DNA of 64,000 nucleotides from Alphaproteobacteria bacterium (lineage in GTDB: Bacteria; Pseudomonadota; Alphaproteobacteria; Rhodospirillales; Rhodospirillaceae). The notes beneath the pieces were generated by a model, which was given only the letters and a program-made list of their open reading frames with translations, made no database searches and had not been told where the DNA came from. Within the stretch, counting starts at the first letter, position 1. Every line of letters begins with the position of its first letter. The position numbers and the translations under genes are program-made. Shown one piece after another: positions 36,362-46,440 of this stretch. Location: contig JAUVUZ010000014.1 of the NCBI GenBank assembly GCA_030604885.1, positions 1 through 64,000 on the forward strand, in the 5' to 3' direction.

Positions 36362-36901
36362 ATGATCGAAGCGATCGTGGGATTGACGGCGTTGGGCGGC
36401 GGCCTCGGGGTGTTCCTCGGCATCGCCGCGAAGCGCCTGCGGGTGGAGGCTCCGGCCCTCGACGGCGCGCTGGCGGAGATTTTGCCCGGCCAGAACTGCG
36501 GCCAGTGCGGCTACCCGGGCTGCGCCGCCGCCGCCGCCGCGGTGGCGCGCGGCGAGGCGCCGGTGACGCTGTGCCCGCCCGGCGGCCGCGCGGTGGCGCT
36601 GGCGCTGGCGGAACGGCTGTGCGTCGAGATCGACCTCTCCGCCCTGGCGGACGCGGCGCCGCGCGCCGCCCACGTGGACGAGAGCGTGTGCATCGGCTGC
36701 ACCAAGTGCGCGCGCAAGTGCCCGACCGACGCCATCGTCGGCGCCGCCAAGCAGATCCACACGGTGATCGAGGACGTGTGCTCGGGCTGCGGCGCGTGCG
36801 TCGAGACCTGCCCGTCGCAGGGCATCTCGCTGCGGCCGCTGCCGGTGACCCTGCATTCGTGGTATTGGCCCAAGCCCGGCGACGGAGTGGCGCGGCAATG
36901 A
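36362..36901 (+). CDS. rnfB: Rnf complex Fe-S subunit RnfB
   Basis: 179 residues. One N-terminal membrane anchor (1-24), then the RnfB motif GQNCGQCGYPGC...LCPPGG (Cys 46, 49, 54 and about 71), then two ferredoxin [4Fe-4S] motifs CIGCTKCARKCP (about 108) and CSGCGACVETCP (about 138). It probably hands electrons to the soluble ferredoxin. Shorter than enteric RnfB but complete. The stop overlaps the rnfC ATG (ATGA). Confidence 0.96.
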   Translation: MIEAIVGLTALGGGLGVFLGIAAKRLRVEAPALDGALAEILPGQNCGQCGYPGCAAAAAAVARGEAPVTLCPPGGRAVALALAERLCVEIDLSALADAAPRAAHVDESVCIGCTKCARKCPTDAIVGAAKQIHTVIEDVCSGCGACVETCPSQGISLRPLPVTLHSWYWPKPGDGVARQ

Positions 36902-38355
36902 GGCTGTTCCGCATCAAGGGCGGGGTCCACCCCGCCGAGCGCAAGGACGCGACGCGCGAAAAGGCGGTGGAGGACGCGCCGCTGGCCGCCCGGCTGGTGC
37001 TGCCGTTGCAGCAGCACATCGGCGCGCCCGCGAAGCCGCTGGTGAAGCCCGGCGACCGGGTGCTGAAGGGCCAGCCGATCGCCGCCCCGGCGGGGCCGGT
37101 GTCGGCGGCGATCCACGCCTCGACCTCGGGCACCGTCGAGTCCGTGGGGCCGCAGCCGGTGCCGCACCCCTCGGGCCTCCCCGCCCCGGCGATCGTGCTG
37201 ATCCCCGACGGCCGCGACGCGTGGTGCGAACCGATGCTCTCCCTCGGCCCCTACGCCGCGCCGGAAGCCATCGCCGAGCGGGTGGCGGAAGCGGGCATCG
37301 TCGGCCTGGGCGGCGCCACCTTCCCCTCGGCGGTGAAGCTGAACCTGCGCGCGCGCCACCGCCTCGACACCCTGGTGATGAACGGCGCCGAGTGCGAACC
37401 CTTCCTCACCTGCGACGACCGCCTGATGCGCGAGCACACCTCCGAGCTGATCCAGGGCGTGGCGCTGATGGCCCGCGCGCTGGGGGTGTCCCGCGCCGTC
37501 ATCGCGATCGAGCGCAACAAGCCCGAGGCCACGGCGGCGATGACCGGCGCGGCGGCCGCCTACCGCGAGATCGCCATCGCGCCGGTGCCGACCCGCTATC
37601 CGATGGGGTCGGAAAAGCACCTGGTGCAGGCCCTCACCGGCCGCGAGACCCCGGCCAAGGCCCTCACCGCCGACATCGGCGTGGTGGTGCACAACATCGC
37701 CACCGCCTTCGCCGTCTACGAGGCGGTGATCCTCGGGCGGCCGCTGGTGTCGCGCATCCTCACCGTCTCGGGCGGCGCCATCGCCCGGCCGACGAACCTG
37801 CGCGTGCCCCTCGGCACGCCGATCCGCCACCTCATCGACGTCTGCGGCGGCCTCACCGAGACGCCGCAGGAGCTGCTCTCCGGCGGGCCGATGATGGGCC
37901 AGCCGCTGCGCTCCACCGAGATTCCCACGGTCAAGGGGATGAACGGCGTGCTGGCGCTGCTGCCCTCGGACACCCGGCGCGGCCCGGCCCACGCCTGCCT
38001 GCGCTGCGGCACCTGCGTCGCCGCCTGCCCGTGCGGCCTGCTGCCGTTCGAGATCGCCGCCCACGTCCGCAACGGCGATTTCGCGGCGGCGCTGGAGGCC
38101 GGGCTGATGGACTGCATCGGCTGCGGCTCGTGCGCCTTCGCCTGCCCCTCGCGCATCCCCCTGGTGCAGAGCTTCCACCACGCCAAGGGCCACGTCGCCG
38201 CCGAGGCCCGCCGCAAGCAGCGCGCCGACGAGGCGAAGCGCCTCGCCCAGGCCAAGGCCGAGCGCGAGGCCCGCCTCGCCGCCGAGCGCAAGGCCGAGAT
38301 GGCGCGCAAGAAGGCCGCCGCCGACAAGGCGCGTGCCGAGGCGGGCGCGGAATGA
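36898..38355 (+). CDS. rnfC: Rnf complex NADH-side subunit RnfC
   Basis: 485 residues. MRLFRIKGGVHPAERK is the standard start. GLGGATFPSAVKLN (about 139) and MNGAECEPFLTCDDRLMREH (about 160) form the FMN/NADH domain shared with NuoF. Two [4Fe-4S] motifs, CLRCGTCVAACPCGLLP (about 366) and CIGCGSCAFACPSRIP (about 405), follow. The last about 50 residues are a charged Ala/Lys/Glu-rich helix, seen in many RnfC. Catalyses NADH entry of electrons. Confidence 0.97.
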   Translation: MRLFRIKGGVHPAERKDATREKAVEDAPLAARLVLPLQQHIGAPAKPLVKPGDRVLKGQPIAAPAGPVSAAIHASTSGTVESVGPQPVPHPSGLPAPAIVLIPDGRDAWCEPMLSLGPYAAPEAIAERVAEAGIVGLGGATFPSAVKLNLRARHRLDTLVMNGAECEPFLTCDDRLMREHTSELIQGVALMARALGVSRAVIAIERNKPEATAAMTGAAAAYREIAIAPVPTRYPMGSEKHLVQALTGRETPAKALTADIGVVVHNIATAFAVYEAVILGRPLVSRILTVSGGAIARPTNLRVPLGTPIRHLIDVCGGLTETPQELLSGGPMMGQPLRSTEIPTVKGMNGVLALLPSDTRRGPAHACLRCGTCVAACPCGLLPFEIAAHVRNGDFAAALEAGLMDCIGCGSCAFACPSRIPLVQSFHHAKGHVAAEARRKQRADEAKRLAQAKAEREARLAAERKAEMARKKAAADKARAEAGAE

Positions 38356-39437
38356 TCGAGAAACGTCCCCTGATCGCCGGGCCGTTCGCCCACGCCGGAC
38401 TGTCGACGCCGATGGTGATGGCGTGGGTGATGATCGCCCTCACCCCCGCCACGGTGTTCGGCCTCGGCCTGTTCGGCTGGCCCGCGATCTTCCTGTTCGT
38501 CGTCACCGTCGGCACCGCGGTGGCGGCGGAGGTGGCCTGCCTGCGCCTGGCGGGCAAGCCGCTCGCCACCCTCGGCGACGGCTCGGCGGTGCTCTCGGGC
38601 TGGATTCTCGCCCTCAGCCTGCCGCCCTGGGCGCCGTGGTGGATCGGCGCGGCGGGCGCGGCGATCGCGATGGTGGTCGGCAAGCACGTGTTCGGCGGCC
38701 TCGGGCAGAACCTCTTCAATCCGGCGATGGTGGCGCGGGTCGCGCTGCTGATCTCCTTCCCCCTCGAAATGACCCGCTACGTGGCGCCGCGGCCGATCCA
38801 CTCCGCCGTCGCGCCGGATGTCCGCGAGGCGTTGGCCGTCACCTTCGGCATCGGCGGCCGTGCGGATCTCGACGCGGTCAGCTCCGCCTCGCTGCTCGGC
38901 CACGCCAAGACCGAGCTGGCGCGCGGCGTGCCGCTGTCCGACGCGCTCGCGGGCGGCTTCGACCCGTGGCAGCTGTTCCTCGGCAACGCCGTCGGCAGCC
39001 TGGGCGAGACCTCGGCGCTGCTGTTGCTGCTGGGCGGCGCGCTGCTGCTGGCGCTGCGGGTGATCTCGTGGCACGTGCCGGCGGCGTTGCTGCTCGGCGT
39101 GGCGGTGCCCGCGGCGGCGTGCCACGCCCTCGACCCGGAGCGGTTCCTGCCGCCGCTCACCCACGCGCTCGCCGCCTCCACGGTGTTCGGCGCGCTGTTC
39201 ATCGCCACCGACCTCGTCACCTCGCCGGTGACGCGGGCGGGCCAGCTGATCTACGGCGCGGGCTGCGGCGTGTTGATCTTCGTGATCCGCACCTGGGGCG
39301 GCTATCCGGAGGGAATGGCGTTCGCGGTGCTGCTGATGAACGCGGCGACGCCGCTGATCGACCGCTGGGTGCGGCCGCGCGTCTACGGCCGCGACCGCAA
39401 GGGGCGCCCGCTGCCGGTGCGGGAGGCCGGCCGATGA
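38352..39437 (+). CDS. rnfD: Rnf complex membrane flavoprotein RnfD
   Basis: 361 residues with about nine membrane segments. [33 protein letters not shown] (about 115) and [29 protein letters not shown] (about 318) are typical of RnfD/NqrB. The covalent-FMN motif, which in E. coli RsxD reads DGISQATPL with the flavin on Thr, reads [10 protein letters not shown] here (about 178): Ser takes the Thr position. Overlaps rnfC by 4 bases and rnfG by 4 bases. Confidence 0.96.
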   Translation: MIEKRPLIAGPFAHAGLSTPMVMAWVMIALTPATVFGLGLFGWPAIFLFVVTVGTAVAAEVACLRLAGKPLATLGDGSAVLSGWILALSLPPWAPWWIGAAGAAIAMVVGKHVFGGLGQNLFNPAMVARVALLISFPLEMTRYVAPRPIHSAVAPDVREALAVTFGIGGRADLDAVSSASLLGHAKTELARGVPLSDALAGGFDPWQLFLGNAVGSLGETSALLLLLGGALLLALRVISWHVPAALLLGVAVPAAACHALDPERFLPPLTHALAASTVFGALFIATDLVTSPVTRAGQLIYGAGCGVLIFVIRTWGGYPEGMAFAVLLMNAATPLIDRWVRPRVYGRDRKGRPLPVREAGR

Positions 39438-40054
39438 CCGCGCTCACCGCCCGGCCGTGGTATCAGGGCGTGCTGCTGGGGGGCTTCTGCCTCGTCGCCG
39501 CCGCGCTGCTCGCCACCGGCGAACGCCTCACCGCCCCGGCGATCGCCGAGGCGGCCCGCGCCGATCTTTCCGCCTCCCTCGCCCAGGTGATCCCCGCCGC
39601 CCTGCGCGACAACGACATGACCGCCGACACCGTGACCGTGACCGACGACGGCGGCGCCACCACGGTCTACCGCGCCCGCAAGGACGGCGCGGTGACGGCG
39701 GTGGCGTTCCGCGTCGTCGGCAAGGGCTACGGCGGCGACATCGTGCTGGTGATGGGGGTGGACCGGATGGGCGAGATTCTCGGCGTGCGGGTGGTGCGGC
39801 ACGCCGAAACCCCCGGCCTCGGCGACCGCATCGACGCCCGCAAGAGCGGCTGGATCGACGCCTTCGTCGGCCGCTCCCGCGCCAACACCCCGGATTCGCG
39901 CTGGGCGGTGAAAAAGGACGGCGGCGGCTTCGACCAGTTCTCCGGCGCCACCGTGACGCCGCGCGCGGTGGTCAAGGCGGTGCGGGAGGGCCTGGAACGC
40001 TTCCACCTCAACCGCGACCGCATGCTGGCGGACGCCCCCGGGAGGCAGCCATGA
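39434..40054 (+). CDS. rnfG: Rnf complex flavoprotein subunit RnfG
   Basis: 206 residues. One N-terminal membrane anchor (about 10-30) and a periplasmic FMN domain with the flavinylation motif [15 protein letters not shown] (about 168, FMN on Thr). [19 protein letters not shown] (about 122) is conserved. No ApbE flavin transferase gene is in the operon, so it must be elsewhere. Overlaps both neighbours. Confidence 0.96.
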   Translation: MTALTARPWYQGVLLGGFCLVAAALLATGERLTAPAIAEAARADLSASLAQVIPAALRDNDMTADTVTVTDDGGATTVYRARKDGAVTAVAFRVVGKGYGGDIVLVMGVDRMGEILGVRVVRHAETPGLGDRIDARKSGWIDAFVGRSRANTPDSRWAVKKDGGGFDQFSGATVTPRAVVKAVREGLERFHLNRDRMLADAPGRQP

Positions 40055-40713
40055 CCCCGCGCGCCCGCGACATCCTCAAGGACGGTCTGTGGACCGGCAA
40101 CGTCACCTTCGCGCAGAAGCTCGCCCTCTGCCCGCTGCTGGCGGTCACCGCCACCGCCACCAACGGTCTCGGCATGGGCCTCGCCACCACCGCCGTGCTG
40201 GCCGCCACCAACCTCGCGATCTCGGCGCTGCGCCGCGTCATCACGCCGCAGGTGCGCATCCCCGCGTTCATCCTGGTGATCGCGGGGATCGTCACCCTCG
40301 TCGACACGGCGATCAACGCCTGGGGGCACGAGCTTTACAAGGTGCTCGGCCTGTTCATTCCGCTGATCGTCACCAACTGCGTGATCCTCGGCCGCGCCGA
40401 GGCGTTCGCCTCGCGCAACCGGCCGCTGCCCTCGGCGCTCGACGGCCTCGCCATGGGCCTGGGCTTCACCCTGGCGCTCACCCTGATCGGCGCGATCCGC
40501 GAGATTTTGGGGTCGGGCACGCTGTTCGCGGGCGCGGCGCTGATGCTGGGCGCGCCGATGGGGGTGCTCGAAACCGTGGTGATCCCCGAGTACAAGGGCT
40601 TCCTGCTGATGATCCTGCCGCCCGGCGGCTTCCTGGCGCTCGGCTTCGTGCTGGCGGGGAAGCGCCTGCTCGACGCCCGCGCGGCGCGCAAGGCCGCCGC
40701 CGCCACCGCCTGA
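40051..40713 (+). CDS. rnfE: Rnf complex membrane subunit RnfE
   Basis: 220 residues, six membrane segments. [26 protein letters not shown] (about 26) and [17 protein letters not shown] (about 108) are the hallmark RnfE/NqrD motifs, with the Cys pair (CPLL, NCVI) that binds [2Fe-2S] with RnfA. The C-terminal tail is basic. Overlaps rnfG by 4 bases. Confidence 0.96.
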   Translation: MTPRARDILKDGLWTGNVTFAQKLALCPLLAVTATATNGLGMGLATTAVLAATNLAISALRRVITPQVRIPAFILVIAGIVTLVDTAINAWGHELYKVLGLFIPLIVTNCVILGRAEAFASRNRPLPSALDGLAMGLGFTLALTLIGAIREILGSGTLFAGAALMLGAPMGVLETVVIPEYKGFLLMILPPGGFLALGFVLAGKRLLDARAARKAAAATA

Positions 40714-40727
40714 AGGGAGAGCCGCCC

Positions 40728-40991
40728 ATGCCGCTGCACGTCGGCGTCGCCTACGCCACATCCGCCCGCCAGGCGTGGGTGCGCCTGGAGATGCCCGAGG
40801 GCGCCACCGTCGCCGAGGCGATCGCCAAATCCGGCATCCTCGCGCAGTTCCCCGAGATCGACCTCGGCGCCCAGAAGGTCGGCATCTTCGGCAAGGTCGC
40901 CCGGCTCGACGCCCCCCTCGCCGACGGCGACCGGGTCGAGATCTACCGCCCGATCACCGCCGATCCGGCCAAGGTCCTCGGGCGGGACTAG
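40728..40991 (+). CDS. rnfH: RnfH family protein
   Basis: 87 residues with a ubiquitin-like beta-grasp fold: HVGVAYATSARQAWVRLEMPEGATVAEAIAKSGI and GIFGKVARLDAPLADGDRVEIYRPI, then DPKxxRR-like ADPAKVLGRD. Found at the end of rnf operons in diazotrophs; function uncertain. 14 bases after rnfE with AGGGAGAG upstream. Last gene of the operon. Confidence 0.93.
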   Translation: MPLHVGVAYATSARQAWVRLEMPEGATVAEAIAKSGILAQFPEIDLGAQKVGIFGKVARLDAPLADGDRVEIYRPITADPAKVLGRD

Positions 40992-40998
40992 GCTGTCC

Positions 40999-42501
40999 CT
41001 AATCCGCCGGGTCCTCGGCGCGCACGCGGTTGCGCCCGGCGAGCTTGGCCGCGTAGAGGGCCTGGTCGGCGCGCTCCATCAGGTCGTCGAACGGCGTCTC
41101 GCGGTGGGCGGTGGCGACGCCGACGCTGATCGCCATGCCGACGCTCTCGCCGCCGCCCACCGCGAAGCGTTCCGCCTCCACCGCCTGGCGCAGCTTTTCC
41201 GCCACGTCCACCGCGCCCTCGGTGTCGGTGTCGGCCAGCAGCACCATGAACTCCTCGCCGCCGAAGCGCGCGGCGAGGTCGGTGCGGCGCACCGTGCGCT
41301 CGAGGATCCGCGCCACCGCCACCAGCACCTCGTCGCCCGCCGGGTGGCCGTAGGCGTCGTTGATGCGCTTGAAGTGGTCGATGTCGATGGCGAGCAGCGA
41401 CAGCGGCTCGCCGATGCGCACCGTGCGCGCCATCGCCGGGGCGAAGTGGTCGAGGAACTTGCGGCGGTTGGCCAGCCCGGTGAGGGCGTCGTGCAGCGCC
41501 ATCTGCTCCAGCTTGAGCTTCGCCTCGGTGCTTTCGGTGACGTCGAGGGTGATGCCGCGATAGCCCTCGAAGCGGCCCCCGGCGCCGAACACCGGCATGC
41601 CGCTCACCGACGCCCAAATCTTGCTGCCCGACTTGCAGCGGCGGCGGATCACCAGGTTCTCGAACGGCTCGCGCCGGTCCATCAGGGCGATCCAGGCGCG
41701 GGTCGGCGGGTCGGCGGCGTCGAAGAAATCCACCGCCGGGCGGCCCAGCAGTTCCTCGGGCAGATAGCCCAGCACCTTGGCGGTGCCCTCGGCGAAGGTG
41801 TAGCGCAAATCCGGCCCCAGTTCCCACAGGTAGATCGGCGCGTAGCCCACCGCGCTTTCCATCAAATCGCGGGCGCGGCGGATTTCCGCCTCGGCGCGGC
41901 GCCGCCCGGCGTCGGCGAGGCGGGCGGCGAGGCGCTCGTGCTCCAGCCGCTCGCGCGCCGCCATCGTCTCCAGCGCCTGGTCGATCAGCGGCGTGAAGCG
42001 CTTCAGGAGGCTCACATGGGCGGGCGAGAAGAACGCGGGCGCGGCGTGGCCGAACACCATCGCCCCCGACACCGCCTGCGAGCGGATCGGCACCATGATC
42101 GCCGAGCGCGCCACCTCCCGCGCCGGGGCGGGCAGGGCCAGCCAGTCGGGCGACTGGGCGGTGTCGAACAGCGCCACGGTGCCGCCCGCGAGCACCCGCT
42201 GCAACAGCGCCTGCGGCGACCAGCGGATGCCCAGCAGCCGCCGCGCCGTCGACCGCACCACGCGGAAGCCGCCGCGCCCGCCGAGCGCCACCAGGAACAC
42301 GTCGTCGAACGGCACCAGGTCGCGCAGCACGCCGACGACGATGTCGAACAGGTCGTCGGCGTCGCGCGCCTCGCCCAGCATCCGCAGGCCCCGCAGCAGC
42401 CCCTCGGTTTCGAGGCGCTGGGCGCGCTCGTGCAGGCGCAGGCGGTCCAGCTCCACCAGGGTTTCGCGCAGGCGTTCGACGTCGGCGAGCGGCGCCACCA
42501 C
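40999..42501 (-). CDS. GAF-PAS-GGDEF diguanylate cyclase
   Basis: 500 residues: N-terminal helix, GAF (about 45-185), coiled coil, PAS with PAC (about 215-330), then a GGDEF domain (about 335-500). The active-site loop is FGGEEF, a competent variant. ALHDALTGLANRRKF and DIDHFKRINDAYGHPAGDEVL are intact, predicting c-di-GMP synthesis. GTG at 42501 chosen because GGAGG lies 6 bases before it. It begins 2 bases after the FIST gene stop, so the FIST protein probably works upstream of it. Confidence 0.9.
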   Translation of the reverse strand: MVAPLADVERLRETLVELDRLRLHERAQRLETEGLLRGLRMLGEARDADDLFDIVVGVLRDLVPFDDVFLVALGGRGGFRVVRSTARRLLGIRWSPQALLQRVLAGGTVALFDTAQSPDWLALPAPAREVARSAIMVPIRSQAVSGAMVFGHAAPAFFSPAHVSLLKRFTPLIDQALETMAARERLEHERLAARLADAGRRRAEAEIRRARDLMESAVGYAPIYLWELGPDLRYTFAEGTAKVLGYLPEELLGRPAVDFFDAADPPTRAWIALMDRREPFENLVIRRRCKSGSKIWASVSGMPVFGAGGRFEGYRGITLDVTESTEAKLKLEQMALHDALTGLANRRKFLDHFAPAMARTVRIGEPLSLLAIDIDHFKRINDAYGHPAGDEVLVAVARILERTVRRTDLAARFGGEEFMVLLADTDTEGAVDVAEKLRQAVEAERFAVGGGESVGMAISVGVATAHRETPFDDLMERADQALYAAKLAGRNRVRAEDPAD

Positions 42502-42503
42502 GG

Positions 42504-43697
42504 TCAGCCTCCGAACACCAGGGTGGAGATCATCAAGTTGCCGTGGACCGCCCGGTCCCCCAGCCCGCCCTGCTCGCCGAAGGTGAAGGCGCAGAGGAAC
42601 GGTCGCCCCATCATGCTCCGCCCCACCGCCCGGCGCACCTCGTCGAGGTCTCCGGCGATGCGCGGCAGCAGCCCGGCGCACAGTGCCATCAGCCCGCCGG
42701 AGAGGGTGCAGGCGTCGCCGCATTGCAGGTCGATCGCCGCCTCCACCGCGCGGGCCGGGCGCCCGGCGACGCTTTCGGTGCAGCCCGCCATCAGCCGCAC
42801 CTCGTCGCCCACCGCGAGATCGGTCATCACGCCGAGGCTGCCGTCGCCCCGCACCTCGGTGACGTGGGACAGAACGTGAAGCGGATACTCCCCCACCCGC
42901 CCCACCTCGCGGCCGAGGGGCAGCAGGTCGGTGACGACGGAGGTGGGCAGGAGACCGGCGTGGGCGTCGAGCCACCCGGCGTAGACCGCCGCCGCCGGGC
43001 GGCCGTCGATGCGCGTCACCACCCGGGGCGCGGCCACCGCCGAGACCACCCCGGCGAAGCCGGTGGGCACGCAGCCGCCGTGGAGGGTGCGGCTGATCGG
43101 CATCGGCGCGAACAGGGCGGTCAGCGCCATCGCATCCTCCGCCTCCAGCCCCCGCACCGCCACCCGGCCGGGCAGACGGCCCCGGGCGTCGCGTTCCGGC
43201 GGGCCGCTGGCGGAACCGCCGAACACCGGCACCCGCGGCCCCACGATGGCGGCGACCCCCTCCAGCGCCGCCTCCTCGTCGCCCGCGGTGGCGGTCAGCA
43301 GCACCAGGTCGGGCATTTCGCCGGGGCGACCGGCGGCGTCGAGGGCGGCGCGCATCGCATCCGCCGCCGCCGCGCGGGGGTCCGCGCCCTTGGGCCGCAG
43401 CGCCGCTCCGGCGGCGAGACCGGCGCGGCGAAGGCCGAGCATGCCGAGCACGGTTTCGCCCCGGAACACCCCGTCGTCGGCGATCACCCCGAGGCAGGTG
43501 GTGGCGCCCTGCGCCTGCACGCGGGGCGGCAGCGCCGCCGCCGCCCGGGCGAGGGCGGCGCCGTCGTGGCCGACGGTGTAGTAGAACAGGAGAAGATCGG
43601 GGTCGGCGCCGCCGAGGCGGGCGCGAAGCGCGCCATAGGCGGCCGCGAACGCCGCGGCGCTGTCCGCCAGAACGCTGCACGCCGTCGCCACCGTCAT
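42504..43697 (-). CDS. FIST-domain sensor protein
   Basis: 397 residues with an N-terminal FIST domain (about 30-220; ADPDLLLFYYTVGHDGAAL, GATTCLGVIADDGVF, PVFGGSASGPP) and a C-terminal FIST_C domain (about 225-370; FLCAFTFGEQG near the end). FIST proteins are thought to bind small ligands such as amino acids and signal to linked kinases or GGDEF proteins, which fits its operon with the diguanylate cyclase. Confidence 0.88.
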   Translation of the reverse strand: MTVATACSVLADSAAAFAAAYGALRARLGGADPDLLLFYYTVGHDGAALARAAAALPPRVQAQGATTCLGVIADDGVFRGETVLGMLGLRRAGLAAGAALRPKGADPRAAAADAMRAALDAAGRPGEMPDLVLLTATAGDEEAALEGVAAIVGPRVPVFGGSASGPPERDARGRLPGRVAVRGLEAEDAMALTALFAPMPISRTLHGGCVPTGFAGVVSAVAAPRVVTRIDGRPAAAVYAGWLDAHAGLLPTSVVTDLLPLGREVGRVGEYPLHVLSHVTEVRGDGSLGVMTDLAVGDEVRLMAGCTESVAGRPARAVEAAIDLQCGDACTLSGGLMALCAGLLPRIAGDLDEVRRAVGRSMMGRPFLCAFTFGEQGGLGDRAVHGNLMISTLVFGG

Positions 43698-43763
43698 CGG
43701 TCCACCGCCCCCGGCCTGGTCAGATCGGGCCGCAGTGTAGAGCGGCCCGCAACGGCTTTCCAG

Positions 43764-46373
43764 TCATTCGGCGGCGGGCCGCACCGCCACCGCCTGATCC
43801 ACCGCCGCGCGCTCGGCCGCCGCCGCGGCGCGGGCGGCACGGTCGGAAACCCGGCGCTCCAGGGTCGCGAGACCCCAGGCGGAGAGGAACGGCAGGGACT
43901 GCACCGCGAGGGTGGCGGCGAACACGTTGAGTTCGGTGATGCCGGTGAAGTTGAACCCCACCAGCGAGGCGGCGCCCAGGGCCAGCAGCAGGCCGAGGAT
44001 GATTTCCTTCTTCGCCGGATTCTCGTTCTTCGCCCGCTTCGCCGCGCCGCCCTTGTCGGTGCGCAGGAACGGCAGGTTGTCGGAAATGAACCCGGCCGCC
44101 ATGGCGCTGGCGACGGTGTATTGCAGGCTCATCGCCGCCACCGCCGCGCCGACGATCTGGAGCGGCTTCACCTTCACCCGGGCGACGTAGAGCACCACGC
44201 AGTGGACGAGGTTGACGAAGAACATCGCCAGGATCGGCACGGTGAACGGCAGCATCGGAATCAGCACGCCCACCAGCAGGATCACCGGCACCCACACCAG
44301 GTTGAGGATCGCCGCGGCGACGCCGAAGGCGTCCGACAGCCAGTACGACCAGCCGGTGACGAACTGGAACCGCTGCGCCCCGGTGAGCTTGGAGCGGCCC
44401 GGCAGCATCAGCTTCCAGTGCTTGCGGATGATCTGCACCGCGCCGTAGGCCCAGCGGTGGCGCTGGGTCTTGAACGCCTTGTAGGTGTCCGGCAGCATAC
44501 CCCAGCCGTAGCGGCGGTTGGTGTAGTGGGCGTGGTAGCCCAGCGCCATCAGGCGCAGGCCCAGCTCGGTGTCCTCGGTGATGGTGTCGGTGGCCCAGCC
44601 GCCGATCTCGTCGAACGCGGCGCGGCGGATCAGCAGCATGGTGCCGTGGGTGATGATCGCGTCGTCTTCGTTGCGCTGCACCATGCCGATGTCGAAGAAC
44701 CCGGCGTACTCGCTGTTCATCACCTCCTTGAACAGGGAGTCGTGGCCGTCGCGGTGGTCCTGCGGCGCCTGCACCAGCGCCACCGTCGGGTCCTCGAACG
44801 CGGGTACGAGGTCGCGCAGCCAGCCGGGATGCAGCACGTAGTCGGCGTCGATCAGGCCGATCACCTCGGCGTCGGGCGACATTTGCGGCATCGCCGCGTT
44901 GAGCGCGCCCGCCTTGAACCCCGACACCTTGACCAGATTGATGAACTTGAAGCGCGGCCCGAGCTTGGCGCAGTGGGCCTCGACCGGCTTCCACAGGTGC
45001 TCCTCGGGGGTGTTGTTGACGATCACCAGCACTTCGAAGTTCGGGTAGTCGAGCGCGGCGGCCGAGTTGAGCGTCTGGATCAGCATGTCCGGCTGCTCGC
45101 GGTAGGCCGGAATGTGGATCGACACCATCGGCGTGCGCGCGGGCATGGCGGGCGCCTCGGGCGGCAGCCACAGGCGCTGGGGCTTGCGGCCGAGGGTGAT
45201 CTCGGCCACCTCGTGGACCTTCACCAGGGTCATCACGGTGAGCGGGATCATCAGCAGGAAGCCGATGCCCCAGGCGATCGCCGAGCCGACGTTGAGGTAG
45301 TTCTCGATCGGATACATCGCCGCCAGCGCCATCGCCGCGGCCAGGGCGTTGGCGGCGGCGGAGAACGCCAGGGCGTGGCCGAAGGTGGGGTTGCGGCGGC
45401 GCAGGCCGAACACCGTGACGAACGCGCCGATGCCGAGCGCCACCGCCGCGAGGCGCGGCAGGTTGGTGCGCGCCACCGAGCCGATCATCGAGAACTTGAG
45501 CTTGCGGTCGGCGTCGAAGATGCCCCAGTACGGCCCCACCGAGCCTTCGTTGACCTTCCACGGCTGGTCGAACGCCTCGACGACGTTGTACTCCATGCCG
45601 CGCTTCTTCGCCTCGGCGAGGAACTCGCGCAGGATGCGCGCCTGGCCCACCGGGTCCGGGTCCGCCGAATGGCGGTTGTAGCCGCGGCTCGGCCAGCCGA
45701 ACTCGGCGATGACGATGCGCTTGCCGGGGAAGGCGTTGCGCAGGTCCTGGTAGCGCTGCACCGCGAACTCCACCGCGTCCTCGGGCGGCACGGCCTCCCA
45801 ATAGGGGAGGATGTGGGCGGCGATGAAGTCCACCTCGTTGGCGAGCTTCGGGTGCTCGATCCAGGAGTACCAGATTTCGCCGGTGGAGACCGGCACGCCG
45901 ACGCGCTTGCGCACCTGGCGCAGGTAGTTGACCAACTGGTCGTAGGTGAGGTCGGCGCGCAGCAGGGTTTCGTTGCCCACCACCACGGCGCGGACGTTGG
46001 GGTTGCGGTTGGCCGCCTCGATCGCCGCCTCGATTTCCTTCTTGTTGTATTCGAGGTCCTTGTCGAGCCAGGCGCCGACCGTGACCTTGAGGCCGAACTT
46101 GCGCGCGAGGCCGGGAATCTCGGTGAAGCGGTTGGTGGCGGCGTAGAGGCGGATGCCGCGCGACACCATCGCCACGGTCGAGAGGTCGCGCTCGGTGGAG
46201 GCGCGCTCCTCGTCGGTGAAGCCGTGGGCGCGCTGCTCCGGCGTCGCGTTGTTGAACGACAGGGAGTCGATGGAATCCTCGAGATCCGGCGGCGAGAAGG
46301 TCTCGTACGTCGCGAACCAGATCAGCCCATGAACGATGGCGGCGACCAGCGCCGCGAGCGCAACGTTTCTCAT
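43764..46373 (-). CDS. GH17-GT2 fusion, beta-glucan synthase (NdvB-like)
   Basis: 869 residues. After a signal/anchor segment (1-20), a GH17-type domain (about 60-300) has VVVGNETLLRADLT, TGEIWYSWIEHP and IAEFGWPSRGYNR, with both catalytic Glu candidates. Membrane segments (about 320-400) then lead to a GT2 domain (about 420-680) with IHIPAYREQPDM, DADYVLHPGWL, ITEDTELGLRL and the QTQRHRW-type motif KTQRHRWAYGA. Further membrane segments and a charged tail follow. Such fusions make periplasmic or cyclic beta-1,3(1,6)-glucan in Bradyrhizobium- and Pseudomonas-type NdvB. Role in osmoadaptation or biofilm is inferred. Confidence 0.9.
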   Translation of the reverse strand: MRNVALAALVAAIVHGLIWFATYETFSPPDLEDSIDSLSFNNATPEQRAHGFTDEERASTERDLSTVAMVSRGIRLYAATNRFTEIPGLARKFGLKVTVGAWLDKDLEYNKKEIEAAIEAANRNPNVRAVVVGNETLLRADLTYDQLVNYLRQVRKRVGVPVSTGEIWYSWIEHPKLANEVDFIAAHILPYWEAVPPEDAVEFAVQRYQDLRNAFPGKRIVIAEFGWPSRGYNRHSADPDPVGQARILREFLAEAKKRGMEYNVVEAFDQPWKVNEGSVGPYWGIFDADRKLKFSMIGSVARTNLPRLAAVALGIGAFVTVFGLRRRNPTFGHALAFSAAANALAAAMALAAMYPIENYLNVGSAIAWGIGFLLMIPLTVMTLVKVHEVAEITLGRKPQRLWLPPEAPAMPARTPMVSIHIPAYREQPDMLIQTLNSAAALDYPNFEVLVIVNNTPEEHLWKPVEAHCAKLGPRFKFINLVKVSGFKAGALNAAMPQMSPDAEVIGLIDADYVLHPGWLRDLVPAFEDPTVALVQAPQDHRDGHDSLFKEVMNSEYAGFFDIGMVQRNEDDAIITHGTMLLIRRAAFDEIGGWATDTITEDTELGLRLMALGYHAHYTNRRYGWGMLPDTYKAFKTQRHRWAYGAVQIIRKHWKLMLPGRSKLTGAQRFQFVTGWSYWLSDAFGVAAAILNLVWVPVILLVGVLIPMLPFTVPILAMFFVNLVHCVVLYVARVKVKPLQIVGAAVAAMSLQYTVASAMAAGFISDNLPFLRTDKGGAAKRAKNENPAKKEIILGLLLALGAASLVGFNFTGITELNVFAATLAVQSLPFLSAWGLATLERRVSDRAARAAAAAERAAVDQAVAVRPAAE

Positions 46374-46440
46374 GTCGCTCGACCACCCCGTCGGCGCATC
46401 GCCGACTGCCACGCCACGCGGGGAGACGCCCCGCCCGCGA

